NCBI RefSeq assembly: GCF_014701195.1
Contig: NZ_AP018712.1
Span: forward strand, 1,940,501-2,004,500
Direction: 5' to 3'
From: Tepiditoga spiralis
Lineage (GTDB): Bacteria > Thermotogota > Thermotogae > Petrotogales > Petrotogaceae
DNA length: 64,000 nt
How positions within the stretch are numbered: position 1 is the first letter of the stretch; each line of letters begins with the position of its first letter. The position numbers were made by a program, and so were the translations under genes. Shown here one piece after another: positions 54,235 to 63,284 of the stretch. The notes under the pieces are model-generated. The model was not told where the DNA came from and did no database searches. It was given only the letters and a program-made list of their open reading frames with translations.

Positions 54235-54244
54235 AAAATCCTCC

Positions 54245-54538
54245 TTATTTTATATTTAATATTTTATCCAAGCCAACCATTTCAAATAATTTTCTTATTT
54301 TTTCTTCAATATTTATTATTTCAAGAGAACCACTTTTTAATTGTGCTGTTTTATGTAAACTTATAAGCATTCCTATTCCTGAGCTGTCTAAATAAGAAAC
54401 ATCTTTAAAATCTAAAATCATTTCAGATAATTTAAGATCTAAAATTTTTTCTTTTACTTCTTTTATATTAGACATATCTATTTCACCAGAAATCTTTATT
54501 ATTTTTTTACCTTCAACTTCATTTAAAACTATTTCCAT
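54245..54538 (-). CDS. Anti-sigma factor antagonist (STAS domain)
   Basis: 97 residues, one STAS domain with the phosphorylation motif YLDSSGIGML (residues ~48-57). In partner switching, the dephosphorylated form binds an RsbW-type kinase and frees its target. The RsbW-like protein at 49360 is the nearest candidate partner; CBS-HATPase at 44798 is another. Start is ATG after AAGGAGGTATATT. Confidence 0.92.
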   Translation of the reverse strand: MEIVLNEVEGKKIIKISGEIDMSNIKEVKEKILDLKLSEMILDFKDVSYLDSSGIGMLISLHKTAQLKSGSLEIINIEEKIRKLFEMVGLDKILNIK

Positions 54539-54565
54539 AATATACCTCCTTGTTCTTGTTTATTT

Positions 54566-55183
54566 TTATTCAAACATTCTTATTAATCCAACCATAACCC
54601 CTTGTATTTGTAACCTATCTGGTTCTACTTTAATAATATTCATATTTTTATTTTCTGGAATTAAATGTATAATATCATCTTTCTTTCTAAATTTTTTTAA
54701 AGTTGCATAATTTCCATCTATTAATGCAACAACTATATCATTATTTTTTGCAAAATCTTGTTTTTTTATTATAACATAATCTCCACTCATTATATGAGCT
54801 TCTATCATTGAAGTTCCTTCTACCAATAATGCAAAGTACTCATTATTCTTTGAAAAATAATTAGAAGAAAGAGGAACAGTATCTATTATATTTTCAATAG
54901 CTTCTATAGCAGCTCCAGCAGCTATCTTACCAACCACTGGAACTACTTTTTCACTAGTGAAAATTTCTCCTGATTTAGAAGTCAATTTTATTCCCCTTGA
55001 AACATTATTTCTCTCTATATATCCTTTTTCTTCTAATGTAATTAAATGTTTATGTGCTGCTCTTGGACTTTTAAAATTAAAATGTTTCATAACATCTCTA
55101 ACACTTGGGGCATAACTGTTTTTTGATATATAATCTTTAATAAATTCAAGGACTAAAGATTGTTTAGAAGTTAATTTTTTCAT
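54566..55183 (-). CDS. lexA: SOS repressor LexA
   Basis: 205 residues. The winged helix occupies ~1-65 (SVRDVMKHFNFKSPRAAHKH). The autocleavage bond is Ala89-Gly90 (KIAAGAA), and the catalytic dyad is Ser125 (EGTSM) and Lys163 (ATLKK). The start codon overlaps the gyrA stop (TAATG), and its GAGGAGGAA ribosome site is made by the acidic codons at the end of gyrA. This ties LexA synthesis to translation of gyrA unless an internal promoter exists. Confidence 0.95.
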   Translation of the reverse strand: MKKLTSKQSLVLEFIKDYISKNSYAPSVRDVMKHFNFKSPRAAHKHLITLEEKGYIERNNVSRGIKLTSKSGEIFTSEKVVPVVGKIAAGAAIEAIENIIDTVPLSSNYFSKNNEYFALLVEGTSMIEAHIMSGDYVIIKKQDFAKNNDIVVALIDGNYATLKKFRKKDDIIHLIPENKNMNIIKVEPDRLQIQGVMVGLIRMFE

Positions 55184-57654
55184 TAAATTTCCTCCTCTTC
55201 TTCAGCATTTACGATTATAACACTTGAAATTAAATCTCCTTTATCCAATCTAACAGTTATTACACCTTGCGTCACCCTTCCCAAAGTGTTTATCGAAGAA
55301 ATAGGTACTCTTATTGCTTTTCCATTTTTAGAAAATGATAAAAGATTTTGATTTTCTTCTACACTTAAAGCAGCAACAATATTTCCTATTTTATTAATAT
55401 CTTTTATTGTTTTTAAACCTATTCCACCTCTCGATTGAAGTCTATAAGAAGAAAACTTTGCTCTTTTTGCATATCCATTTTCAGTAACTATTAAAAGTTT
55501 TTTGTTATTATCAATCTTAACTGCATTTACAACTTCATCTTTTGATTTTAATTTTATTGCAATAACGCCACCTGCAGTTCTTCCCATTGCTCTTGCATCT
55601 GATGAAGAAAATTTTAATGCCATACCTCTTTTAGTTACTATTAAAACTTCTTCTGAATCATTTGAAATTATTAATGCATCTACAACTTCGTCATCTTCTT
55701 TAAGATTTAAGGCTTTTATTCCACTTTTCCTTGCATTTGCAAATTCTCTCAATGATGTTTTCTTTACCTTTCCCTTTTTAGTAAAGAACATAACAAATTT
55801 ATCATAATCTCCATCTAAACCTATTGGAACAACTGTCTTTATTTTTTCTCCATCAGAAAGAGATACATAATTTGCAACATGTTTACCTTTTCTATTTTTA
55901 GCAGCAAGTTCTATTTCATATGCTGGTAATTGATAAGCCTTTCCAGCAGAAGTTATTATCATTAATTTAGATTTTCTTCTTGCAAAAATAACATCTAAAA
56001 CATTATCATTATCTGATATTTTAAGACCTTTTACTCCCTTTCCACCTCTACCTTGAACTTTATATTCTGTACTTGGTACAGCCATTATATATCCATATTG
56101 ACTTAAAACAATAACTATATCTTCATCTTCTATTAATTCTTCATTAGACTTCAAATTAGATAAATTAAATGTTATTTCTGTTCTTCTGTCATCTCCAAAT
56201 TTTTTATCAATCTCATCTAATTCTGATTTTATTATTTCCATCTTTTTATCTGTGTTTTCAAGAACTTCATTTGCCCATTTTATCTTTTCATTTAAATCTT
56301 TTAATTCATCTGTAAGTTTATTTATTTCTAATTTTGATAAGCTAATTAATCTCATTTCAGAAATAGCTTTTGCTTGTTCTGCAGAAACACCTATTGTTTC
56401 TTGTAAATTTTTTAATGCATCTTGTGGATTATCTGAATTTCTTATTATTTCAATTACTGTATCTATTCCTTGTACAGCTTTTATTAATCCTTCAACTATA
56501 TGTGCTCTTTTTTCTGCTTTTTTTAATTCATAGTTTGTTCTTCTTGTTACAACTTCTACTCTATGATTTATAAAAGCGTTCATAAGCCCTTTTAAATTCA
56601 TTAAACTTGGTTTTTTATTATCTATAACATTCATTTGTATAGAAAATGTTGATTGAAGAGATGTATGCTTTAATAAATCATTTATTATTCTATTTTGATT
56701 TGCATTTCTCTTTAATTCTATTACAAGTCTCATACCTCTCCTGTCTGATTCGTCTCTTAAATCGCTTATTCCTGAATCTTTTTTCATATCTCTCATTCTT
56801 TTTACATAAGCAACAATTTGTTCTATTATATCAATCTTAGAAACATTGTAAGGTATTTCTGTAACTACTATTGCACTTTTATTTTTGTTTTCAACTATTT
56901 CATACTTTGCACGAGTTGTAAACTTTCCTCTTCCGGTTTCATAAAAGTCTCTTATTCTTTCACCATCTACAATAATACCTCCAGTTGGTAAATCTGGACC
57001 TTTTATATATTGCATTAAATCCGGAACTGTTGCTTCTGGATTGTCTATTAAATATTTGAATCCACCTACAAGCTCTCTTAAATTATGTGGTGGAATACTT
57101 GTAGCCATTCCAACTGCTATACCACTAACTCCATTCATTAATAAATTTGGTAATCTTGTTGGTAAAACTTCGGGCTCTCTCAAAGAGCCATCAAAATTAT
57201 CATTAAAAGCAACCGTATCTTTTTCTATATCTTGAAGCATATATTCTGAGATAGTTTGCATTTTTGCTTCTGTATATCTCATAGCAGCTGGTGGATCTCT
57301 ATCTATTGACCCAAAGTTTCCTTGACCATTTACAAGTTGATATCTCATTGAAAAATCTTGAGCCATTCTAACAAGAGCATCATAAATGGAAGCATCTCCA
57401 TGTGGGTGATACTTACCCATTACTTCTCCAATTATTCTAGCAGATTTTTTATATGCAGATGTATGTTTCAAGCCAAGTTCATCCATTGAATAAAGAATTC
57501 TTCTTTGAACTGGTTTTAATCCATCTCTAGCATCTGGAATAGCTCTACTAACTATAACACTTAAAGAATACAAAAGGTACGATTCTTTCATTTCATCGGT
57601 AAATCTTCTATCAACTAAATGTTTTTCCAACATTTCTTCATTATTTTCAGACAC
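55183..57654 (-). CDS. gyrA: DNA gyrase subunit A
   Basis: 823 residues from a GTG start. The catalytic Tyr is Tyr127 (AAMRYTEAK). The GyrA box QGRGGKG is present in the C-terminal beta-pinwheel, so it is gyrase rather than topoisomerase IV. The position equivalent to E. coli Ser83 is Ala88 ([10 protein letters not shown]). The C-terminus is acidic (EEEEEI), as often in gyrases. It lies 15 bases downstream of metG. gyrB is not in the window. Confidence 0.96.
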   Translation of the reverse strand: MSENNEEMLEKHLVDRRFTDEMKESYLLYSLSVIVSRAIPDARDGLKPVQRRILYSMDELGLKHTSAYKKSARIIGEVMGKYHPHGDASIYDALVRMAQDFSMRYQLVNGQGNFGSIDRDPPAAMRYTEAKMQTISEYMLQDIEKDTVAFNDNFDGSLREPEVLPTRLPNLLMNGVSGIAVGMATSIPPHNLRELVGGFKYLIDNPEATVPDLMQYIKGPDLPTGGIIVDGERIRDFYETGRGKFTTRAKYEIVENKNKSAIVVTEIPYNVSKIDIIEQIVAYVKRMRDMKKDSGISDLRDESDRRGMRLVIELKRNANQNRIINDLLKHTSLQSTFSIQMNVIDNKKPSLMNLKGLMNAFINHRVEVVTRRTNYELKKAEKRAHIVEGLIKAVQGIDTVIEIIRNSDNPQDALKNLQETIGVSAEQAKAISEMRLISLSKLEINKLTDELKDLNEKIKWANEVLENTDKKMEIIKSELDEIDKKFGDDRRTEITFNLSNLKSNEELIEDEDIVIVLSQYGYIMAVPSTEYKVQGRGGKGVKGLKISDNDNVLDVIFARRKSKLMIITSAGKAYQLPAYEIELAAKNRKGKHVANYVSLSDGEKIKTVVPIGLDGDYDKFVMFFTKKGKVKKTSLREFANARKSGIKALNLKEDDEVVDALIISNDSEEVLIVTKRGMALKFSSSDARAMGRTAGGVIAIKLKSKDEVVNAVKIDNNKKLLIVTENGYAKRAKFSSYRLQSRGGIGLKTIKDINKIGNIVAALSVEENQNLLSFSKNGKAIRVPISSINTLGRVTQGVITVRLDKGDLISSVIIVNAEEEEEI

Positions 57655-57669
57655 TCCCTATACCTCCAT

Positions 57670-59592
57670 TTAAGATATTATCGATCCTGGTTCTATATTT
57701 TTATCAGTTGTTAGAATCGTTAAATCATCTCCATTTTTTGCAGCAAGCAGCATACCATTTGATATCTGTCCCATTAATTTTGCTGGTTTTAAATTAGCTA
57801 CTATTATTATATTTTTTCCTATAAGATCTTCAGGTTTATAAAACTTAGAAATTCCAGCAAGAATCTGTCTATTCTCTTTACTTCCATCATTTAACATTAA
57901 TTTTAATAATTTTTTTGATTTTGGGATTGGTTCAGCAGTTATTACCTTTGCAACTTTTAATTGAACTTTTTTAAAATCATTTATTTCAATCAATTCTATT
58001 ACATTTTCATTATTTTTTTCTTCTTTTATTTCATTATTTGTTTTTATTACCTTTTCCCATTTTTCCATATCCAATCTTTGGAAAACAGGTTCACCTCTAC
58101 TTATTTTTACTCCCGTGTGCAATCCACCATTTTTTATATTTTCAAAGTTTATATGATCTTTATTATAATTTAATTTTTTTAATATTTTTTCAGATGTTTC
58201 AGGCATTATTGGTGAAACTAATATACTTATATTTCTAATTGAATCTGCTAAATTATACATAACCGTAGAAAGTCTATCTTTTTTACTTTCATCTTTTCCA
58301 AGTTTCCATGGTTCTGTTAAATCAATATATTTATTTGAGAACCTTATAATTTCCCACAAAGCTTCAAGAGCATGGGTAAATTGATATTTATCCATAAATT
58401 CAAAGTATTTTTTTGAATTTTTTTCTATTAAAGTATGAAGTTCATCATCTACTTTTTCTATTTTATCAGGTTCTAATATAATACCATCAAAATATTTATC
58501 TAACATTGAAAGAGTTCTGTGCACAAGATTGCTCAAATCATTTGCAAGATCTGCATTATATCTTGTTATTAAATTATCTTCAGAAAAATCACCATCTCTT
58601 CCAAACGTTATATCCCTTAACAAATAATACCTTATTGCATCTTTTCCATAAGCATTCATTAAGATTCTTGGATCAACTGCATTACCTTTAGATTTTGAAA
58701 TTTTTTCTCCATTTACTGTTAACCATCCATGTGCAAATATTTTTTTAGGTAATTCAATATTTGCAGCCATTAAAATAGCTGGCCATATTAATGAATGAAA
58801 TCTGTTTATTTCCTTTCCAATAAAATGAACATCGGCTGGCCAATATTTTTTAAACTTTTCACTTTCCTCATAACCAATAGCACTTATATAATTAATTAAA
58901 GCATCTACCCAAACATAAACAACGTGCTTTGGATCATCTGGGACAGGAATTCCCCAATTAAAAGTTGTTCTTGTAATACTTATATCATTTAAACCTTTCT
59001 TTAATAAAGAAAGCATTTCATTTTTTCTAAATTCAGGTTCTACAAATTCCGGATTTTCTTCATAAAGTTTTAATAAAGCATCATTGTATTTTGAAAGTTT
59101 AAAAAAATAATTTTCTTCTTCAACCCATTTTAATTCTTTTCCACAGTCTGGACAAAGTTTTTTTCCATCTTTTAAAATAACTTCATCATCATTAAAAAAA
59201 GATTCACAGGAAATACAATAATTCCCTTCATATTTTCCCTTATAAATATCTCCGTTATCCTTTAATTTTTTTACTATTTTTTGAACAGTTTTTTCATGCT
59301 GTTCATCAGTAGTTCTAACAAAATAATCGTTAGTTATTCCCATTTCTTCCCACAATACTCTAAATTTATTTGAAAGTTCATCAGCAAATTCTTTTGGAGA
59401 AATGCCTTTTAATTCTGCAGATTGCATTACTTTCTGACCATGTTCATCTGTTCCAGTTAAAAAGAAAACATCATAGCCCATCATCCTTTTGTATCTTGCC
59501 ACTATATCAGCCACTATTGTAGTATAAGCAGAACCTATATGCGGTTCTGAATTAACATAATAAATAGGAGTAGTTACATAAAATTTTTTCAT
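57670..59592 (-). CDS. metG: Methionyl-tRNA synthetase
   Basis: 640 residues. Class I motifs are PHIGS (18-21 region) and KISKS (~298). The zinc knuckle has two Cys pairs (CISCESFF ... CPDCGKEL). The C-terminal ~100 residues are the tRNA-binding OB-fold domain (KVAKVITAEPIPKSKKLLKL, ILAGISKFY). Start is ATG after TTGGAGGTGCC. It begins the metG-gyrA-lexA series. Confidence 0.96.
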   Translation of the reverse strand: MKKFYVTTPIYYVNSEPHIGSAYTTIVADIVARYKRMMGYDVFFLTGTDEHGQKVMQSAELKGISPKEFADELSNKFRVLWEEMGITNDYFVRTTDEQHEKTVQKIVKKLKDNGDIYKGKYEGNYCISCESFFNDDEVILKDGKKLCPDCGKELKWVEEENYFFKLSKYNDALLKLYEENPEFVEPEFRKNEMLSLLKKGLNDISITRTTFNWGIPVPDDPKHVVYVWVDALINYISAIGYEESEKFKKYWPADVHFIGKEINRFHSLIWPAILMAANIELPKKIFAHGWLTVNGEKISKSKGNAVDPRILMNAYGKDAIRYYLLRDITFGRDGDFSEDNLITRYNADLANDLSNLVHRTLSMLDKYFDGIILEPDKIEKVDDELHTLIEKNSKKYFEFMDKYQFTHALEALWEIIRFSNKYIDLTEPWKLGKDESKKDRLSTVMYNLADSIRNISILVSPIMPETSEKILKKLNYNKDHINFENIKNGGLHTGVKISRGEPVFQRLDMEKWEKVIKTNNEIKEEKNNENVIELIEINDFKKVQLKVAKVITAEPIPKSKKLLKLMLNDGSKENRQILAGISKFYKPEDLIGKNIIIVANLKPAKLMGQISNGMLLAAKNGDDLTILTTDKNIEPGSIIS

Positions 59593-59630
59593 AAAAAGGC
59601 ACCTCCAATATTTTTTTTATTTATACCTCT

Positions 59631-59639
59631 ATTATATCA
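59631..59639 (-). promoter_or_regulatory. Extended -10 promoter before metG
   Basis: On the minus strand TGATATAAT (extended -10) stands ~39 bases upstream of the metG start; a second TATAAT lies just before it. No consensus -35. It may drive metG-gyrA-lexA. Confidence 0.45.
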
Positions 59640-59691
59640 TATATTATAAATTAATACAGTTTTTTTAATACAAGCATATAATTTTTTACAA

Positions 59692-60198
59692 TTATTTATC
59701 TATTCCTTTTCTTGATAAAATTCCTTTATTATAATAGTGTTTAACTTCTTTTATATCACTAACTAAGTCTGCATACTCAATTAATTCTTTTGGTGCATAA
59801 CGACCAGTTAATATTACTTCTATATTTTTATTTCTTTCTTTTAACACCTTTAATACTTCCTCTACTGATATTAATTTAAAATACATAGCTATATTGATTT
59901 CATCTAAAACAACTATATCATATTCATTTGTACTTAAAATTTCTTTAATTCTTTTCAAACCATTTTTTGCTGCTTCATAGTCTTTTTTTTCTGGATTTCT
60001 ATCAATAAAACAAGAAACGCCATACTTTTCAATTTTATTATTTGGAAGTAGCTTTAAAGAGTTTATTTCTGAATAATCCATATTTTTTACAAATTGACCA
60101 ATAAAAACTTTTTTACCAGCACCTATTGCTCTTAAAGCTAACCCTAAAGCAGCTGTTGTTTTTCCTTTTCCATTTCCAGTATATACATGCACAAACAT
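59692..60198 (-). CDS. Corrinoid adenosyltransferase, CobA/BtuR type
   Basis: 168 residues from the ATG at 60198 (GAGGAG just upstream); an earlier TTG would add eight residues over that site. The P-loop is TGNGKGKTTAALG (residues ~6-18) and the Walker B-like segment is VLDEINIAM. GRYAPKELIEYADLVSDI is typical of the family. It transfers the adenosyl group from ATP to cob(I)alamin or cobinamide, for salvage or synthesis of adenosylcobalamin. No other cobalamin gene is nearby. Confidence 0.92.
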   Translation of the reverse strand: MFVHVYTGNGKGKTTAALGLALRAIGAGKKVFIGQFVKNMDYSEINSLKLLPNNKIEKYGVSCFIDRNPEKKDYEAAKNGLKRIKEILSTNEYDIVVLDEINIAMYFKLISVEEVLKVLKERNKNIEVILTGRYAPKELIEYADLVSDIKEVKHYYNKGILSRKGIDK

Positions 60199-60208
60199 TT
60201 TTCTCTCC

Positions 60209-60769
60209 TCATTTATAAACAAAATTTATTTTAGCTTCATTCAATCTTTTATAAATTTTATATTCTGATATTATATCATTTCTTGTCCAAAAAAAATCTG
60301 TAAAAGCTTCCCATAAAAAAACCCATCCACCTATAGAAAATCCCTCTCTAACCAGTTTAAAAAACATATTATTTACATCTTTTAAAATAAACATAGACAT
60401 TATTAATAAAAATATTGAAAAGAAAAATGAATAAAATATCTTCCTATATAATTTCAAAAGTTTATCTTTTATTCTTTCATTTATATAATTATAAAAGTTT
60501 AAATAAGCTGTTTTTAAAGTTTTTTCTTTTTTATCATCTTTTTTTGATTCAGGAAGATATAAAACAATTGTTAATCCATATTTTAATGGTATATCTTTTG
60601 ATGAATTCATTATAAAATAATTAAATTCTTCTTCAATATCTCTTTTTTTAAATGGTGAAGGATCCCAATCATCATATACTTCTTCATAATTATTTAATGA
60701 AACTTCTATTATATAATTATTATTTTCATCATCGTATTTATACAATCTTTGAAAATATTTTTTCTTCAT
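60209..60769 (-). CDS. Membrane protein of unknown function
   Basis: 186 residues from the ATG at 60769 (AAAGGGTGAT upstream). The first ~110 residues are soluble and include KRDIEEEFNYFIMNSSKDI and LTIVLYLPESKKDDKKEK. Two hydrophobic segments follow: SFFFSIFLLIMSMFIL (~113-128) and a weaker one (GGWVFLWEAFTDFFW, ~145-160). I do not recognise the family. Confidence 0.65.
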   Translation of the reverse strand: MKKKYFQRLYKYDDENNNYIIEVSLNNYEEVYDDWDPSPFKKRDIEEEFNYFIMNSSKDIPLKYGLTIVLYLPESKKDDKKEKTLKTAYLNFYNYINERIKDKLLKLYRKIFYSFFFSIFLLIMSMFILKDVNNMFFKLVREGFSIGGWVFLWEAFTDFFWTRNDIISEYKIYKRLNEAKINFVYK

Positions 60770-60773
60770 AATA

Positions 60774-61169
60774 TCACCCTTTAAAAGCCATATAAGTTCC
60801 ATAAGATTCTGCTAATATTTTTCCATTTGTATCTACAATCTTTCCATAAGTTTTAAAAACTCTTTTTTTATTTTCTATTATTTCACCAAAAGCTTTATAC
60901 TCTGTATTACTATACAAAGGTTTTTTATACTTTATGTTCATTTCAGCAGTTACAACTCTTTTATCAAGCGAAATTACAGACCAAGCCATTACCTCATCTA
61001 AAATAGTAGCTATTATTCCACCATGAATAACATCGGCCCAACCACAAAAACTTTTATTTAAAGAAAATTTAGTATTAGACTTTCCTTCTTTAAAATCAAT
61101 ATCCAACTTTAATCCTTTTTCATTTTCTTTTCCCCATGCAAAACTCATTGAATTGTTATTTAATTCCAT
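60774..61169 (-). CDS. PaaI/YdiI-like hotdog thioesterase
   Basis: 131 residues, one hotdog domain. The active-site segment VIHGGIIATILDEVM (residues ~47-61) has the HGG motif and the catalytic acidic residue of PaaI-type acyl-CoA thioesterases. The acyl substrate is unknown. Start is ATG after ATGGAGGTATAGAT. Confidence 0.85.
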   Translation of the reverse strand: MELNNNSMSFAWGKENEKGLKLDIDFKEGKSNTKFSLNKSFCGWADVIHGGIIATILDEVMAWSVISLDKRVVTAEMNIKYKKPLYSNTEYKAFGEIIENKKRVFKTYGKIVDTNGKILAESYGTYMAFKG

Positions 61170-61182
61170 ATCTATACCTCCA

Positions 61183-61410
61183 TCATATTCTCTGTAAAGA
61201 TAAAATATCTTCTATTATATCTTGCATTAAACTATGTGCATCATCTATTGCCTTATTATAAATAACATCACCAAGTTCTTTTAGAAAAAAGTCCAAAACG
61301 ATTTCAGCAGATAAATCACCTAACTCTTCATCTCTTTCTTCTAAGAAAAATACTTTTATTTTATCTAATAATTCTCGCTTTTGATCTTTATTTAATTTTA
61401 TTTCTTTCAT
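61183..61410 (-). CDS. DUF2164-family small protein
   Basis: 75 residues. The pattern IKVFFLEERDEELGDLSAEI followed by LDFFLKELGDVIYNKAIDDA is that of DUF2164, a small helical family without known function. It starts inside the end of the GDPD gene (23-base overlap), with AAGGAG seven bases before the ATG. Confidence 0.8.
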   Translation of the reverse strand: MKEIKLNKDQKRELLDKIKVFFLEERDEELGDLSAEIVLDFFLKELGDVIYNKAIDDAHSLMQDIIEDILSLQRI

Positions 61411-63208
61411 CTTTATGCTCCTTATATTCTTTTATTTTTTTTACTAATAAATCTGTATAATCCGTTATTATACCATCAACACCTAAATTTATAAATAAAT
61501 CCATAGACTCTTCATCGTTTACAGTCCAAACAAAGATTTTTTTATTATATTTATGTATTGTTTCAATTACTCTTTTATCTATTTGTGATTCTTCCATACT
61601 AAATACATCTATATTTTTATTTTTTAAAATAGGCTCCATTTTTCCTAATTTAACATACATTATCAAACCAGTTTTTAATACAGGATACAATACTTTTACT
61701 CTTTTCAAAGCATTATAATCGAGTGAAGTTATTATACATTCATGTTCAAACTTATATTTTTTTATTAATTTTATAACTTCATCTACAAGTTTATAATCAT
61801 GATTTTTTATTTTTATTTCTATATTTAATTTAATTTTATTTTTTGCATATTCAATCACCTCTTCAAGTGTTGGTATTTTTTCATCAAATTCATAATCTTC
61901 GCCAACATTTATATCTTTTAAATCTTTATAAAAACTATTTTCAACAGTTATATTTTTATCTGCAACTCTTTTCAAAGAGCTATCATGTGATAATACAACA
62001 ATGTTATCTTTAGTTAATCTAACATCTATTTCTGCAAAATCAGCTTTGTTTTTTACCGCAACTTTAATTGCAGAAATAGTATTTTCTGGAGCACTTAAAT
62101 AATCTCCACGATGAGCATTAACGTATACTTTTGAATTAAAATTTACTTTTTCCATAGAAAATGTATAATTACCCATAAAAAATATTGTTAAAATAAGAAT
62201 AAACACTACTATTTTTATATGTTTTTTTATGAATTTATCTAACTCAAACTTAGAATTATATACTTTAAATTTTTTTATTTCAAATTCACTATTTTTAATA
62301 CTTTTTAACCTTTTAAAATACAAATCCGTTATAACTATCATATTTAAAGGAACTGTAAATATTGAAATTAAAAATGTAGAACTTATACTTAAAGATGTAA
62401 ATATATATTCAATACCTTCAAAAACAATAGAATTTTCTCCAAAGAAACCAGAAATCAATGTTATTAATAAAACACCTAAAATAATTATTAGAATAATTAT
62501 AAATAAAATAACAAATTGCCAAAATAGCATAACACCCAAAATTTTCCAAAATGAACCTTTTACTAATTCTTTACTTCTTTTCAAAGAGTTTGAAAAATTT
62601 TTATCTTCTAAAACAACAACATGTATAGCAAAAATCCATTTTATTAAATAATTTATAGAAAACAAAAAAACAAATATGTAAATTAATGTAGTTATACCAT
62701 TATTGAAAATATAATCTTCTATAAAGGTTGGCAATTCATACTCATCTATTAAAGTTGGTACCATTCCAAAGCCTAAAAAAGGCACTATTAACAAAAAATA
62801 AAGTAAAAGCTGTAAAATACCCAAACTCATTGTATTTTTTAATTTTTTTAAAGAATTTATAATAGCTGATTTTATATTTATTAATTCGTTTAATTTTTTT
62901 TGATATGTAATTATTATTAAACCTGCATTTTCAACATATATAAAAATAAAAGCTATTATACCTAAAATTATAGTTGTAATTATTCCTTGAAAACTTATAA
63001 AAAATTTAAAAGTATCATTATTAAAAAATAATTTACTTGAAGTCTTTGAAATAACATAATTTGTAATCCCATTAAAAATTGGAAGTATTATAAAAAAACT
63101 CATTATTTTAAAAATTATTTCGTATGAAATATATAAATATATGTTTTTAAAAAATATATTTAATACTTTTTTGATTTCTAAATATTTTTCTTTTTTATTA
63201 TTTTTCAT
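61388..63208 (-). CDS. Glycerophosphodiester phosphodiesterase with N-terminal membrane domain
   Basis: 606 residues from the ATG at 63208 (AGAGG upstream); a TTG 18 bases earlier is less likely. Residues ~1-320 are the GDPD-associated membrane domain with about six to eight helices. Residues ~355-600 are the catalytic domain, with VNAHRGDYLSAPENTISAI (catalytic His-Arg and Glu-Asn), AEIDVRLTKDNIVVLSHD (metal Glu/Asp and second His) and VFVWTVNDEE near the end. It hydrolyses glycerophosphodiesters to glycerol-3-phosphate and alcohol. By analogy the catalytic part is outside the membrane. Confidence 0.92.
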   Translation of the reverse strand: MKNNKKEKYLEIKKVLNIFFKNIYLYISYEIIFKIMSFFIILPIFNGITNYVISKTSSKLFFNNDTFKFFISFQGIITTIILGIIAFIFIYVENAGLIIITYQKKLNELINIKSAIINSLKKLKNTMSLGILQLLLYFLLIVPFLGFGMVPTLIDEYELPTFIEDYIFNNGITTLIYIFVFLFSINYLIKWIFAIHVVVLEDKNFSNSLKRSKELVKGSFWKILGVMLFWQFVILFIIILIIILGVLLITLISGFFGENSIVFEGIEYIFTSLSISSTFLISIFTVPLNMIVITDLYFKRLKSIKNSEFEIKKFKVYNSKFELDKFIKKHIKIVVFILILTIFFMGNYTFSMEKVNFNSKVYVNAHRGDYLSAPENTISAIKVAVKNKADFAEIDVRLTKDNIVVLSHDSSLKRVADKNITVENSFYKDLKDINVGEDYEFDEKIPTLEEVIEYAKNKIKLNIEIKIKNHDYKLVDEVIKLIKKYKFEHECIITSLDYNALKRVKVLYPVLKTGLIMYVKLGKMEPILKNKNIDVFSMEESQIDKRVIETIHKYNKKIFVWTVNDEESMDLFINLGVDGIITDYTDLLVKKIKEYKEHKDERNKIK

Positions 63209-63244
63209 TAGAAAACCTCTATTCAAGATGTATTATAAAAGATC

Positions 63245-63283
63245 TTTAAAATAAAAGATGCCATTGGCATCTTTTATTTTAAA
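63245..63283 (-). terminator. Terminator after the SecD-like gene
   Basis: Perfect 18-base inverted repeat (TTTAAAATAAAAGATGCC / GGCATCTTTTATTTTAAA) with a three-base loop, directly after the stop of the partial gene. It is followed leftward by the GDPD gene 37 bases later. Confidence 0.85.
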
Positions 63284-63284
63284 T

